Shown here: piece by piece, positions 1 to 7,818 of the stretch
Layout: every line of letters begins with the position of its first letter
How positions within the stretch are numbered: position 1 is the stretch's first letter
NCBI RefSeq assembly: GCF_030271255.1
Contig: NZ_JASJOM010000005.1
Location: forward strand, 124,001 to 188,000
DNA length: 64,000 nt
DNA from: Peribacillus folii
GTDB lineage: Bacteria > Bacillota > Bacilli > Bacillales > DSM-1321
Direction: 5' to 3'
Notes under the pieces: model-generated
What the model was told of the DNA's origin: nothing
The model's database searches: none
The model's input: the letters and a program-made list of their open reading frames with translations, nothing else
Program-made: the position numbers and the translations under genes

Positions 1-258
1 AGCTATACCAAACCAACGGTGAATCGCCAAAATCATCAGCTCTATTTATATGTGGGCGAACTAGAGGGCATCTATAAACAAACGGCACAAAAGCATATGG
101 TCGACTATACAAAGAAGGCCCACCTTGAATTCATCAAGGAAGGCTATTCGGAAGATCATCTATCATTCGAATCTGATCCAGAAGGAACGCATGACGATCT
201 TTTCTTTTCCACCTACTTCGTTCATGCACTTCGCCGGTTATTTGCGATAAAAGCTTGA
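1..258 (+). CDS. Putative alpha/beta-hydrolase esterase, C-terminal fragment
   Basis: The reading frame is open from base 1, so the gene starts upstream of the window and only its last 85 or so residues are visible. The tail has a YVGELEG segment, then DPEGTHD and a final ALRRLFA helix. This resembles the C-terminus of the putative esterase family (Fes/YbbA-type alpha/beta hydrolases), where the His of the GTHD segment would be the catalytic histidine. The nucleophile and acid lie outside the window, so the family call is tentative. The GTG at 19 is an internal codon, not the start. Confidence 0.5.
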   Translation, partial: SYTKPTVNRQNHQLYLYVGELEGIYKQTAQKHMVDYTKKAHLEFIKEGYSEDHLSFESDPEGTHDDLFFSTYFVHALRRLFAIKA

Positions 259-275
259 ACAATCCCCAAAACAAA

Positions 276-296
276 AGCCGCCAAGTCTTGGCGGCT
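276..296 (-). terminator. Rho-independent terminator
   Basis: A GC-rich perfect hairpin (AGCCGCCAAG/CTTGGCGGCT). On the minus strand it is followed by a T-rich tract, so it fits the end of the minus-strand transcript carrying the 47-aa peptide gene. It may also stop the plus-strand esterase gene. Confidence 0.75.
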
Positions 297-357
297 AAAA
301 GCTTTATTTAGTGGAGAAGCGAAGACCATACTCATGTGTCCGGCACTACTACCCTTA

Positions 358-501
358 TTAATTCACTAAACCAGTTAATACTTGAGCAATATCCATCAGT
401 TGGCGGACAACATCACTTATTGCTTTTGTCATAAATATTTGAACCACGATTAAAATGCTTAGTAATAGTAAAAGAATTATCTTAAAAGTCGTTGAATTCA
501 T
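358..501 (-). CDS. Small hydrophobic membrane peptide, 47 aa (paralogue A)
   Basis: Encodes MNSTTFKIILLLLL followed by more hydrophobic residues, about 18 in a row, then a charged amphipathic tail ending LTGLVN. This predicts one membrane helix with a short exposed C-terminus. It is a close paralogue of the 48-aa gene at 2287-2433: residues 8-26 are identical and bases 421-480 match 2353-2412 without a mismatch. The Shine-Dalgarno (AAGAGAG) is weak. A terminator follows at 276-296. No known family was recognised. Size and shape recall type I toxins, small holin-like peptides or leaderless signalling peptides, but nothing in the sequence decides between them. The duplication next to secreted-protein genes argues that it is a real gene. 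Confidence 0.6.
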   Translation of the reverse strand: MNSTTFKIILLLLLSILIVVQIFMTKAISDVVRQLMDIAQVLTGLVN

Positions 502-722
502 GTATATATCTCTCTTTTTAAAGTTGCTTTTTTATTTGCATTTTGTTTGAAGCTGGCTAGTTAATTGAATTACCTCTAATTCATTGTAATCGAGCTAGAT
601 CCGTTTTACCAGTATCTTCGTTTTTTTAAGATAAGGGATTTGATCATGCACCAAATGCTTTTTTCCAATTGTCAAAAAAACATTAAAACTTCTGTAAATA
701 CATTAAAAGGAATAGTATAATT

Positions 723-872
723 TTAATTTTTATTAAGTTTCTGAATACCAATGTGCAGAATCAAACCCACTGCAGTGGTAATATTAAGAATCACTGCAAT
801 TATTATCAATAACCAGTGTAACGGTTCTGGCAATGTAGTTTGACTTATTGTTAAAGTACCAAGACGAGCCAC
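723..872 (-). CDS. Possible small membrane peptide, 49 aa
   Basis: A short frame with a Pro/Glu/Trp segment (LPEPLHW), a 20-residue hydrophobic stretch (LLIIIAVILNITTAVGLIL) and a basic end (QKLNKN). It is a plausible single-pass membrane peptide of the small toxin/holin-like size class. The start is uncertain: the GTG at 872 overlaps an excellent AAAGGAGG, leaving no spacing, and the next start, a TTG, is about 27 nt further on. It lies between the lipoprotein gene and the 47-aa peptide gene in the same direction. The family is unknown. Confidence 0.35.
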   Translation of the reverse strand: MARLGTLTISQTTLPEPLHWLLIIIAVILNITTAVGLILHIGIQKLNKN

Positions 873-960
873 CTCCTTTTTAACTTTTTATACCATAATA
901 GTATTATACTTTCTTTTTCCAAAACACAAAAGCTTACGAAAACAGCCCTTATAAAAAAAC

Positions 961-1647
961 TTATTGTTCAGCATCAAATTCAGATTCTGAACGGTCTCTA
1001 TCAGTAGGTATTTCATTTTCATAGGCATTTTCATACTCTGAAACTACCTCTATAGCTTCCTCATTCAGTGAAGCTTTACCTTTTACCATTTTTTCACTAG
1101 TCACATCTTGCTTAATCCCTTCAACGTATTCATTTGAATTGGGACCTAATACTAATAAAGATTCATCATCTTGTGCATACGCTAAAAAAACATATGATTT
1201 TCCTTCTTTAGGTAGTGAATCATCTTGATACAGTACAACAGAAGAACCATCTTGATTTATCCCTCCAGCCTTTTGAATAGATATTGAGGTATCTGTAACT
1301 AAATCTCCCTTTATATTTTGCAGCACAGTAACTTTGTAATTGGTATACGGTGTTGAAACCTCTTTAGTACCTTCTCTAGTTTCAATGGTTACATGATCTT
1401 TGTATATAGTATCGATATCTTCATCAACTCGGCCTATAAAAACGTAATCTGCATCACCTACAGTTTCTTTTGGATTATTCACATCTACCGCAAAACTACC
1501 ATCCATTCGAATGACCTTTAGATTTTTTTTATCCTCTGGACTTATATTACTTACATCTTTCTGGGTATTTGAACAAGCTGAAACGATCAAAGAAAAACTA
1601 ACCATAAATAACAGTGAAGCAAGTATCTGAACTTTTTTCTTACCCAT
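961..1647 (-). CDS. Secreted lipoprotein of unknown function, 228 aa
   Basis: Starts MGKKKVQILASLLF, with a lipobox LIVSAC giving lipidated Cys near residue 23, so it should be anchored to the outer face of the membrane. The mature part has a conserved-looking core with DADYVFIGRV near residue 65, a region around YTNYKVTVLQNIKG, then a YVFLAY and GPNSNEY segment, and ends in a very acidic tail. No enzymatic motif is visible. The chosen ATG lies 11 nt after AAGGAG; an ATG at 1656 is the alternative. Downstream on the same strand are two tiny membrane-peptide genes. It may be functionally linked to the exoprotein at 2571-3866, which has the same arrangement with a paralogous peptide. Confidence 0.75.
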   Translation of the reverse strand: MGKKKVQILASLLFMVSFSLIVSACSNTQKDVSNISPEDKKNLKVIRMDGSFAVDVNNPKETVGDADYVFIGRVDEDIDTIYKDHVTIETREGTKEVSTPYTNYKVTVLQNIKGDLVTDTSISIQKAGGINQDGSSVVLYQDDSLPKEGKSYVFLAYAQDDESLLVLGPNSNEYVEGIKQDVTSEKMVKGKASLNEEAIEVVSEYENAYENEIPTDRDRSESEFDAEQ

Positions 1648-1765
1648 CGTTTTCATTTCTCCTTTTTTGTTAGTATTTCTTATAAGCAGAGGCATAAGAA
1701 GCTTTATCATTTGCACTTAATGATGTCTTTGTAGAAACATCTCTAATGGCATAATAGCCGAAGAT

Positions 1766-1830
1766 TCAAATTTTTAGGTTCCAATTTTGAAATGAAGAAC
1801 TCCAAAATTGGAACACCTCTCCTTCGTTTC
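1766..1830 (-). repeat. Stem-loop repeat, copy 1
   Basis: A repeat of about 65 bp with a perfect 12-bp inverted repeat (GTTCCAATTTTG / CAAAATTGGAAC), preceded on the minus strand by GAAGGAGAGG and a GAGTGAATCA segment. A second copy, with the same order of parts, lies at 4130-4196. Differences between copies keep the stem nearly pairable (one U-G wobble, one mismatch), which favours a structural element over a coding one. Copy 1 lies upstream of the lipoprotein gene and copy 2 upstream of the exoprotein gene. A 16-codon frame (stop at 1766-1768) crosses it but has no spacing from the SD. Confidence 0.6.
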
Positions 1831-1980
1831 TTTGATTCACTCGCAAATTATGAATGATATCTTTTTAAATTTCTTCTTTGAACCAATAAAAGATATAAGG
1901 GTTAATTCTACAAAAATAATTACTAATATTTTAAAAAATAAAATTAGTACACTTCTTAGTGACACCTTTTCCCTACAAAT

Positions 1981-2024
1981 AAAAGAATCCATCTTGAAAA
2001 ATACAATCAAGATGGATTCTTTTT
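1981..2024. terminator. Bidirectional Rho-independent terminator
   Basis: A long perfect hairpin (AGAATCCATCTTG / CAAGATGGATTCT) flanked by T-runs on both strands. On the minus strand it closes the exoprotein / 48-aa peptide / 62-aa frame unit. The 82-residue plus-strand frame that overlaps it (1808-2056) looks non-coding. Confidence 0.8.
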
Positions 2025-2073
2025 CAGCAAATTTTCAAAAAAACAGAAGAAGATAAGTTATTTTATTTTGTTA

Positions 2074-2262
2074 TTATAGAACCTCTCTATTACTTAAATG
2101 GCTATCCTTCAACATCTTCATATTATTTTCCTGAAAAATCACTACTAGCATTACTGGAAAATTTATATTGCTAATAGCATCGGGGTTTTCTGATTTTTTG
2201 TTCATGAACCCATAAGTAAATTCAGAAAGCTCTACAAGGATCATAAAATTACGACTACCCAC
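2074..2262 (-). CDS. Hypothetical protein, up to 62 aa
   Basis: A frame directly downstream of the 48-aa peptide gene, in the same frame after its stop codon, and immediately before a strong terminator. From the GTG at 2262 it reads MGSRNFMILVELSEFTYG, with a hydrophobic patch (INFPVMLVVIF). No clear Shine-Dalgarno site is present and no family was recognised. It may be a real third gene of the unit or the frame of a decayed gene. Position is the main support. Confidence 0.3.
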   Translation of the reverse strand: MGSRNFMILVELSEFTYGFMNKKSENPDAISNINFPVMLVVIFQENNMKMLKDSHLSNREVL

Positions 2263-2286
2263 TATAGTTTCGTTTTCGTGATCCCC

Positions 2287-2433
2287 TTATTGATTCAATA
2301 AACCAGGTAATGTTTGAGATATATTTTTCAGTTGGTCAATAACATCAAATACTGCTTTTGTCATAAATATTTGAACCACGATTAAAATGCTTAGTAATAG
2401 TAAAAGAATTATATTAAAAGTTGTATTATTCAT
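2287..2433 (-). CDS. Small hydrophobic membrane peptide, 48 aa (paralogue B)
   Basis: Encodes MNNTTFNIILLLLL, then a continuous hydrophobic stretch to about residue 25, then a charged tail ending LPGLLNQ. A Shine-Dalgarno AGAGAGG lies about 11 nt before the ATG. Most residues match paralogue A at 358-501. The conserved helix block is identical at the DNA level over 60 bp, while the C-terminal tails differ (VFDVIDQLKNISQ against ISDVVRQLMDIAQ). The tail is amphipathic. The gene follows the exoprotein gene by 137 bp on the same strand. Function is unknown. Confidence 0.6.
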   Translation of the reverse strand: MNNTTFNIILLLLLSILIVVQIFMTKAVFDVIDQLKNISQTLPGLLNQ

Positions 2434-2570
2434 GAAAACTTATACCTCTCTTTAGTAAGTGGCCTTTTTATAATCATAACTTACATCAGATTTAGTCGTT
2501 AGTGTTATATAATTATCTCAAATTTACCTACAACCGTTAATCCAGCTCTAGCATAAGTTCCTGTGGAAGC

Positions 2571-3866
2571 CTACCCAGCAGCAGGGTTAAAGGTTTTTCC
2601 ACTTATATTTCTATTTAAATCCATGGCTCCATCGTTTAACTGCCATCTAGCATAATCATATGCCAAACTAGATCGATCATCAATTTGTAGATTTTCCCCG
2701 AAGTCCATGGAAATCCCTACTGAAAACGGATATCCTAGTGACATGCTAACAGAAGACGTCCCTTGGTCACCCATAGGGCCCCAATCGTCTAAATGATCTG
2801 TATCTGCAGGTATATCTATATCCGTATAAATAGATCTAGCCCATAACCCTTTATAACTTGTGACTTGAGTTATAGGTTTTAAAGTGAAATAATCATATTT
2901 TTTACTCTTTTCGCTATTTTGCTTGTACAAATGCCAATCTGTATCCATTCTAGCAACCAAAAGTCCAAGACGATAGCCTTTTTCAACAATATTATATTTG
3001 TTTTTAACTCTTACATTTGCTGCTTGTACTTTATTAGTAGTAATAAAAGTAGAAGCAGCAGTCGTATTATTTTCTTGATTAGGTTCATTTTCACTATCAA
3101 TAATCTCTGTTTGAGTATTTAACACCTCTTGTAACACCATTCCTTTTGTGTTGGGAATTGAATTACCATTTTCATCAAAATTATTAATAGATACATCTAC
3201 ATACTGAAGTTTTTGATTGTTATCTATTGTATACCCTATTACATGACTTGTATATTTAGATTCAGCAGCATCAAGTGAACCTTTTTCATTCCCTTCATCG
3301 TCTGTAAGTTTTTCGTCAACAACTTCTTTACCATTTTCAATTGCTTTTTTATTCAGTTCTTCTTCACTCAAACCAAATTCTAACTGTCCATTATTCTCTT
3401 TAACTGCAAGTTCATCTAATTCAAAGATCTCTTTATATTCCTCGGCTTGAACATCACCGTAAAGGAATACTCTTTTACCACCTTCTAATTCCGCTTTCAG
3501 AAAATCTTTATATAAATCATTACCTTCAACAACAGCGACATCAGCAGCAATAGTACTTGATTTCTCTAAATCTCTTTTATTTTCGGGGGAAACAACGCTA
3601 ACGTTCAATTCGGTGTTATCGACTTTATCTTGAATATCTTTAAACTCCGGATCAATATTTTCTTCAACAACAGTATTAACGGTTTCTTCTGTGCTTGTTT
3701 CATTATCAGTAATAATAACTATATTCTTTTCTTCCGATAAATCATTTATGGTTTCTTTCCTATCATTAGCTTTGGCAAAGAAATTAACTGAATAACTACT
3801 AAAGAAAAAAAGCAAAGACAAAGTTACAACTAAACTACCTTTTAATATTTTTTTTGTTTTACTCAA
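2571..3866 (-). CDS. Secreted protein of unknown function, 431 aa
   Basis: Begins at a TTG after GAGAGGG. A Sec signal peptide covers residues 1-33 (basic SKTKK, hydrophobic LVVTLSLLFFFSSY, cleavage after AKA). Residues 34-260 are strongly acidic and low in aromatic residues, like a linker or pro-region. Residues 270-431 differ: rich in Tyr/Trp/Asp, with DTDWHLYKQ and YKGLWARSIYTDIDIP segments and the glycine-rich SLGYPFSVGISMDFG. The chain ends SGKTFNPAAG. No catalytic motif or anchor signal is seen, so release to the medium is likely. A good promoter lies at 3918-3945. The gene heads a unit with paralogue B. The two-part architecture could fit a secreted effector with a pro-region, but that is a guess. 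Confidence 0.75.
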   Translation of the reverse strand: MSKTKKILKGSLVVTLSLLFFFSSYSVNFFAKANDRKETINDLSEEKNIVIITDNETSTEETVNTVVEENIDPEFKDIQDKVDNTELNVSVVSPENKRDLEKSSTIAADVAVVEGNDLYKDFLKAELEGGKRVFLYGDVQAEEYKEIFELDELAVKENNGQLEFGLSEEELNKKAIENGKEVVDEKLTDDEGNEKGSLDAAESKYTSHVIGYTIDNNQKLQYVDVSINNFDENGNSIPNTKGMVLQEVLNTQTEIIDSENEPNQENNTTAASTFITTNKVQAANVRVKNKYNIVEKGYRLGLLVARMDTDWHLYKQNSEKSKKYDYFTLKPITQVTSYKGLWARSIYTDIDIPADTDHLDDWGPMGDQGTSSVSMSLGYPFSVGISMDFGENLQIDDRSSLAYDYARWQLNDGAMDLNRNISGKTFNPAAG

Positions 3867-3917
3867 AATATACCCTCTCTATTCTAATAAACATACATGT
3901 TATGTATAAAGTTACAC

Positions 3918-3945
3918 ATATTATATTATTTGCATATTTGGTCAA
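3918..3945 (-). promoter_or_regulatory. SigA-type promoter of the exoprotein unit
   Basis: On the minus strand TTGACC (3940-3945) is followed after 16 bp by TAATAT (3918-3923), with AT-rich DNA around. It lies about 50 bp upstream of the TTG start of the exoprotein gene. Confidence 0.55.
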
Positions 3946-4129
3946 TACGAGGTGTTAATAACCTCAAGTACCCTCGATAAATTAATAGGCGAATCATACA
4001 TATTTTCATATACTTCTATTCTCTTAACAAAACACATAAATTACATACCATCATTTACTGTTTTTACATTCTCTTATCCTCCTTTAATAATTTTTGCTTC
4101 CATATTCACATAATAACCAAGAACTAGAT

Positions 4130-4196
4130 TTTTTAGGATCCAATCTTGAAATGCAAAACTCCAAAATTGGAACACCCCTCCTTCAATTTTGTGATT
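4130..4196 (-). repeat. Stem-loop repeat, copy 2
   Basis: Second copy of the repeat at 1766-1830. It keeps the AAGGAG segment, the GTTCCAATTTTG arm and a slightly degraded opposite arm. A 33-codon frame (GTG 4175 to TAA 4074-4076) and a shorter TTG frame cross it, but neither is conserved with copy 1 and the SD spacing is poor. The 3867-4376 gap otherwise holds only the promoter at 3918-3945 and the terminator at 4270-4294. Confidence 0.55.
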
Positions 4197-4269
4197 CACT
4201 CACAAAAACCGAAAAAGAATAATAATTACTGTATACTCATCTGATACATTTCCCCCACAAACAAAAAAT

Positions 4270-4294
4270 CCCCTGACACTAGAAGTGCCAAGGG
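4270..4294 (-). terminator. Terminator of the SRPBCC gene
   Basis: A hairpin of CCCTTGGCACT with AGTGTCAGGGG, followed on the minus strand by ATTTTTTG. Confidence 0.65.
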
Positions 4295-4376
4295 TTTGAA
4301 ATGTTAAATAGTTTTTATTACCTACATTTCACAACTTGATCAAATTCTTACCTACAGTTTTTTTAGTAAACTTAAA

Positions 4377-4835
4377 TCATTCCCCACCCGTTTCCGCTTC
4401 AGCTACCTTCTTGAAACGTTCCAAAAACTCAACGACCACTTTATCGGTAGCAAATATCAATAGTAACTTCAGGTACCATTTTAACGGGCGGCTGGTGACG
4501 GTGTATGTAAAGGAAGTTTGGCTGTCGTTGATTTTATTCAATTCATACAATGCTGTTATCTCAAACATTTTGGCCAGGATGAAGCCCACTTTTAGCTTTT
4601 TCTCATCAGGTTCATTGGTATACGCGAGTGTTTCGATATCATATTCCTCTGTTCGTTTGCCTTCTCTATATTTCTGGCGATATATACTCCCGACCACTTC
4701 CTCCGTTATTTTGATCGGCTTTTGTTCAATCACTTGGGGCATGATTTTTTGCATATTTTCTAAAGAACCGTCAAGATACTTCCATACATGCTCGATTGGT
4801 GCATTTATTTCGATTTCTTTTTTCCACGATTTCAC
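4377..4835 (-). CDS. SRPBCC (START-like) family protein, 152 aa
   Basis: Opens with KSWKKEIEINAPIEHVWKYL, the typical first strand and helix of polyketide-cyclase/START-like proteins. Its length is normal for the fold, and the C-terminal helix (VVEFLERFKKVAEA) fits the long helix that closes the ligand cavity. Such proteins bind small hydrophobic ligands or act as stress proteins; no substrate can be named. The start is GTG at 4835, eight bases after GAGGTG. It is monocistronic, with its own terminator. Confidence 0.75.
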   Translation of the reverse strand: MKSWKKEIEINAPIEHVWKYLDGSLENMQKIMPQVIEQKPIKITEEVVGSIYRQKYREGKRTEEYDIETLAYTNEPDEKKLKVGFILAKMFEITALYELNKINDSQTSFTYTVTSRPLKWYLKLLLIFATDKVVVEFLERFKKVAEAETGGE

Positions 4836-4906
4836 TGAATATCACCTCTGTCTTAATTATATTTACTTTTATAGGAAATTCCAAACAGTTTATTTTACAT
4901 CAAAAA

Positions 4907-4933
4907 AATCGTAAAAGTGCACCTTTTACGATT
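4907..4933 (-). terminator. Terminator of the polyol operon
   Basis: A perfect hairpin (AATCGTAAAAG / CTTTTACGATT) followed on the minus strand by seven T. It lies 110 bp after the glpX stop and closes the six-gene operon. Confidence 0.8.
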
Positions 4934-5043
4934 TGACAGGAGGCATAAGACATTCCTAACCTTCTTATGCCAGTGTACGCTGCGCTTCAACTGCAAGCGC
5001 AAGCGATGCTTCTTTGATTGAGGGGATACCTCGGTCCCCATTT

Positions 5044-6021
5044 TCATGTGTCTTGGACGTTGTGGCGCGCTTCTACAAACTGCGATTGCTCCGCTGTTGC
5101 AACGAAAGAGTGGGTAATCAGCTTATTGTTCCTTTTTCTGCGGACACCTTTTAATAAAGGGCCGTCTGTGATCCCGGTTGCGACGAAGAAACAATCATTG
5201 GTTTTCACGATGTCATCGATCGTCAATAGGGCATGGGGGTTGGATATCCCCATCTTCTTACACCGCATCAGTTCCTTTTCAGATTTGGGAACAAGTCGAC
5301 CTTGAAAATCACCGCCAAGGCATTTCAATGCAACTGCAGCAATCACACCCTCGGGGGCACCGCCCGTTCCGACAAGGATATCAACATCCAATTCGTCAAC
5401 CGCTGTAGCAACAGCTCCTGTAATATCAACATCTGAAAATAATCGAACTTTTGCGCCGAGATGAAATACTTGCTTCATTAAATGATTGTGACGCGTTCGT
5501 TCCTGCATCATGACGGTCAATTCCCTCACATCCTTGCCCAGCGCCTTTGCGACGGACTTCATGTTTTCTGTAAGCGAAGCTTCGATATCGATACTGCCCT
5601 TCGCACCCGGGCCGACTGCAAGTTTTTCCATGTACATATCAGGGGCATGCAAGAGGGCACCGCGTTTAGCCACAGCAATCACTGCCAGCGAATTATCCTG
5701 TCCTTTTGAAACGAGGGTCGTTCCTTCTATCGGATCAACCGCAATATCTACTTGAGGTTCAGTGCCAGTACCAAGCTTTTCACCAATATACAGCATCGGC
5801 GCTTCATCCATTTCCCCTTCGCCAATGACGATTGTTGCATTCATATTTATGCGGTTCATCTCTTCACGCATGGCTGTTGTTCCGGCCTTGTCCGTACCGA
5901 TTTTGTCGCCTTTCCCAATCAAGGGATATGCTGCGATCGCCGCTTTTTGAGCAACGACCAGAAAGTCACCGGCCAGTGATTGAACATTTTCAGTTTGCTT
6001 GATGTTCACAATAGACAACAC
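5044..6021 (-). CDS. glpX: Class II fructose-1,6-/sedoheptulose-1,7-bisphosphatase, GlpX family
   Basis: A 325-residue GlpX protein that hydrolyses the C1 phosphate of fructose or sedoheptulose bisphosphate with divalent metal. Family signatures are clear: IGEGEMDEAPMLYIGE near residue 67, the metal-binding DPIEGT at 96-101, and GTGGAPEG near residue 220. Length and ending (VEARHNVQDT) fit the family. It is the last gene of the polyol operon, 128 bp after dhaL. A bisphosphatase here would help return triose/tetrose phosphates to hexose or heptose phosphates. Because the pathway makes erythrose 4-phosphate, sedoheptulose-bisphosphatase activity is an attractive possibility. It may be an operon-specific paralogue of a housekeeping glpX elsewhere. 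After the stop, a shifted frame stays open for about 25 residues (see findings). Confidence 0.9.
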   Translation of the reverse strand: MLSIVNIKQTENVQSLAGDFLVVAQKAAIAAYPLIGKGDKIGTDKAGTTAMREEMNRINMNATIVIGEGEMDEAPMLYIGEKLGTGTEPQVDIAVDPIEGTTLVSKGQDNSLAVIAVAKRGALLHAPDMYMEKLAVGPGAKGSIDIEASLTENMKSVAKALGKDVRELTVMMQERTRHNHLMKQVFHLGAKVRLFSDVDITGAVATAVDELDVDILVGTGGAPEGVIAAVALKCLGGDFQGRLVPKSEKELMRCKKMGISNPHALLTIDDIVKTNDCFFVATGITDGPLLKGVRRKRNNKLITHSFVATAEQSQFVEARHNVQDT

Positions 6022-6149
6022 GAATCAGCTCCTTCCTTTTTCATGAATATGTATTTTTATCCACACACAAGCGAAATTCAGCTGCATATTTCCATTAACT
6101 TTAATCGGAATAATCTAATTATTTTTGATATGTGATTGAATGTCGTGCA

Positions 6150-6800
6150 TCATACTGTTTGAGCCGATGTAATGGTTGTTAAAAATGTGTGGAGAATCAT
6201 GTAAGAGGATGCGGCACCAGGATCCTTCGTTCCAAGGGAGCGTTCCCCAAGACGGCTTGAACGTCCGCGCTTAGATAGCATTCCTGTTGTTGACTCCATT
6301 CCTAGCTCTGCCGCTTTCACCGCTTCCGTAAAGGATGCAACGAAGTCATTCGTATGGGCAAATTTCGTTTGCAAACTCTCAGCTGCTGGCTGCAGGGTAT
6401 CTATCATCGTTTTTTCGCCAACTTCCGCTTTGCCGCGTTCCTTAATCCCATCCACAAAAGCGACCCAGAAATCCCTTAATTCTTGATCACCAAGTTCCAA
6501 TTTTCCTTGAATTGCTTTCGCGCCCCTCATAAAACCAGTTGCATAAAGAGGACCAACCGATGAACCGACGGCACTTAAAAACGTACGACCTGCTAACATG
6601 CTAATTTTTGCGCAATCCTGCTCGTCTTTGAGTTCGCCATCCAGTTTTTCGTTAACAGCCTGCCAGCCAATGGACATCGTGACCCCATGATCGCCGTCAC
6701 CCAGCTTCCGGTCCAATTCACACAAATAATCTTTTTGTTCTTCCATCATCGTGACAACGTTTTTTAAAAAGGTCTTGAATTCTGCCGCTGTTATCTTCAT
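6150..6800 (-). CDS. dhaL: Dihydroxyacetone/tetrulose kinase, DhaL-type nucleotide-binding subunit
   Basis: A 216-residue DhaL domain that supplies the phosphoryl donor to the DhaK-bound keto sugar. The nucleotide-Mg motif DRKLGDGDHGV holds the three conserved aspartates (30, 35, 37). GRSSRLGERSLGTKDPGA near the C-terminus matches the family's second phosphate-binding loop. The ATG at 6800 is chosen because AGGAGG stands 8 nt before it; a longer frame would overlap dhaK. No dhaM (PTS multi-phosphoryl donor) gene lies nearby, so ATP is the more likely phosphate source. It starts 13 bp after dhaK. Confidence 0.88.
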   Translation of the reverse strand: MKITAAEFKTFLKNVVTMMEEQKDYLCELDRKLGDGDHGVTMSIGWQAVNEKLDGELKDEQDCAKISMLAGRTFLSAVGSSVGPLYATGFMRGAKAIQGKLELGDQELRDFWVAFVDGIKERGKAEVGEKTMIDTLQPAAESLQTKFAHTNDFVASFTEAVKAAELGMESTTGMLSKRGRSSRLGERSLGTKDPGAASSYMILHTFLTTITSAQTV

Positions 6801-6813
6801 CGTTAATTCCTCC

Positions 6814-7818
6814 TTATTTTTGGACATACAATGGGCAGTCTGCAGGATGATCGATGAACGCTGCCAATTCTTCATCTAATCTTGTAATCGTGACAGACGC
6901 ACCGCCCATTTCAAGAGATGTGCTGTAGCTTCCTACATATGAACGGTGAATGATAATGCCTTTGTCACGTAAAATGTGTTCAACACGTCTAAACATGATA
7001 TAAAGTTCCATATTCGTTGTGGAGCCTAATCCGTTTACAAGAACGGCTACTTTTTCGCCTGATTCTACTGGCATGTCTATCAAAATATCATGCATAAGGC
7101 GATCGACCACCTGATCAGCCGGCAGCAAGTCACCTTTTTCGATGCCAGGTTCACCGTGGTGGCCAAGGCCGATTTCCATCTCGTTATCAGCAAGTTCAAA
7201 GCTGGGCTTTCCTGTCTGTGGCAGTGAGCAAGGTGTTAAACCGACGCCCATTGTCCGCGTGTAATCGTTTGCTTTTTGAGCCACTCGTACAACATCCTCC
7301 AAGTTATACCCTTTATCCGCTGCAGCCCCTGCTGCCTTCGTGACGAAAAATTCCCCTGCAATCCCTCTGCGTTTTTGTTTTTCTTCTTTTGGCGCGGAAG
7401 CTACATCATCCGTTACAAGCACGGATCCAACACGGATATCGCTTTCAAGATCAGCCAGTTCTGCCGCCATGCCGAAGTTCATTACGTCCCCGGCATAGTT
7501 GCCATATATATAAATAACGCCCTTTCCTTTATCGATGGCTTTCGTCGCTTCCAAAATCGGATCTGGAGGAGGAGAAGCAAAAATATTCCCTACGGCAACG
7601 CCATCAGCCATGCCAGCACCCACATATCCAATAAATGCTGGTTCGTGGCCCGATCCGCCGCCAATGAGGACGCCTACTTTTCCGTTTCTTGTTTCCTTCG
7701 CGGTAACAAGTGCCCGATCGTTTTCAGCTAATTGCCTTACATGTTTCGGGTAGGCTTTTATATATCCTTCAATCATTTCTTCCACGACTCTTGTTGGATC
7801 ATTAATGAGCTTTTTCAT
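6814..7818 (-). CDS. dhaK: Dihydroxyacetone/tetrulose kinase, DhaK-type substrate-binding subunit
   Basis: A 334-residue DhaK. The GGGSGHEPAFIGYVGAGM segment (53-70) and GNYAGD motif are typical, and GLGHHGEPG holds the histidine (221) that binds the keto sugar as a hemiaminal. The substrate is called dihydroxyacetone by homology. Next to an EltD-like dehydrogenase and an RpiB-type isomerase, however, erythrulose is more likely, as in the tetritol pathways of Mycobacterium smegmatis. It overlaps the 3' end of the isomerase gene by 17 bp, suggesting coupled translation. Confidence 0.88.
   Translation of the reverse strand: MKKLINDPTRVVEEMIEGYIKAYPKHVRQLAENDRALVTAKETRNGKVGVLIGGGSGHEPAFIGYVGAGMADGVAVGNIFASPPPDPILEATKAIDKGKGVIYIYGNYAGDVMNFGMAAELADLESDIRVGSVLVTDDVASAPKEEKQKRRGIAGEFFVTKAAGAAADKGYNLEDVVRVAQKANDYTRTMGVGLTPCSLPQTGKPSFELADNEMEIGLGHHGEPGIEKGDLLPADQVVDRLMHDILIDMPVESGEKVAVLVNGLGSTTNMELYIMFRRVEHILRDKGIIIHRSYVGSYSTSLEMGGASVTITRLDEELAAFIDHPADCPLYVQK

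Noticed and set aside
1808-2056. 82-residue plus-strand frame
   Set aside because: AT-rich, without a ribosome site, and runs through a bidirectional terminator and the stem-loop repeat.
4074-4175. 33-codon frame through the stem-loop repeat
   Set aside because: The GTG has no spacing from the SD and the frame is not conserved with the first repeat copy, which stops after 16 codons.
6801-6875. Longer N-terminus for DhaL
   Set aside because: It would overlap the end of dhaK in another frame and lacks an SD; the ATG at 6800 has an ideal AGGAGG.
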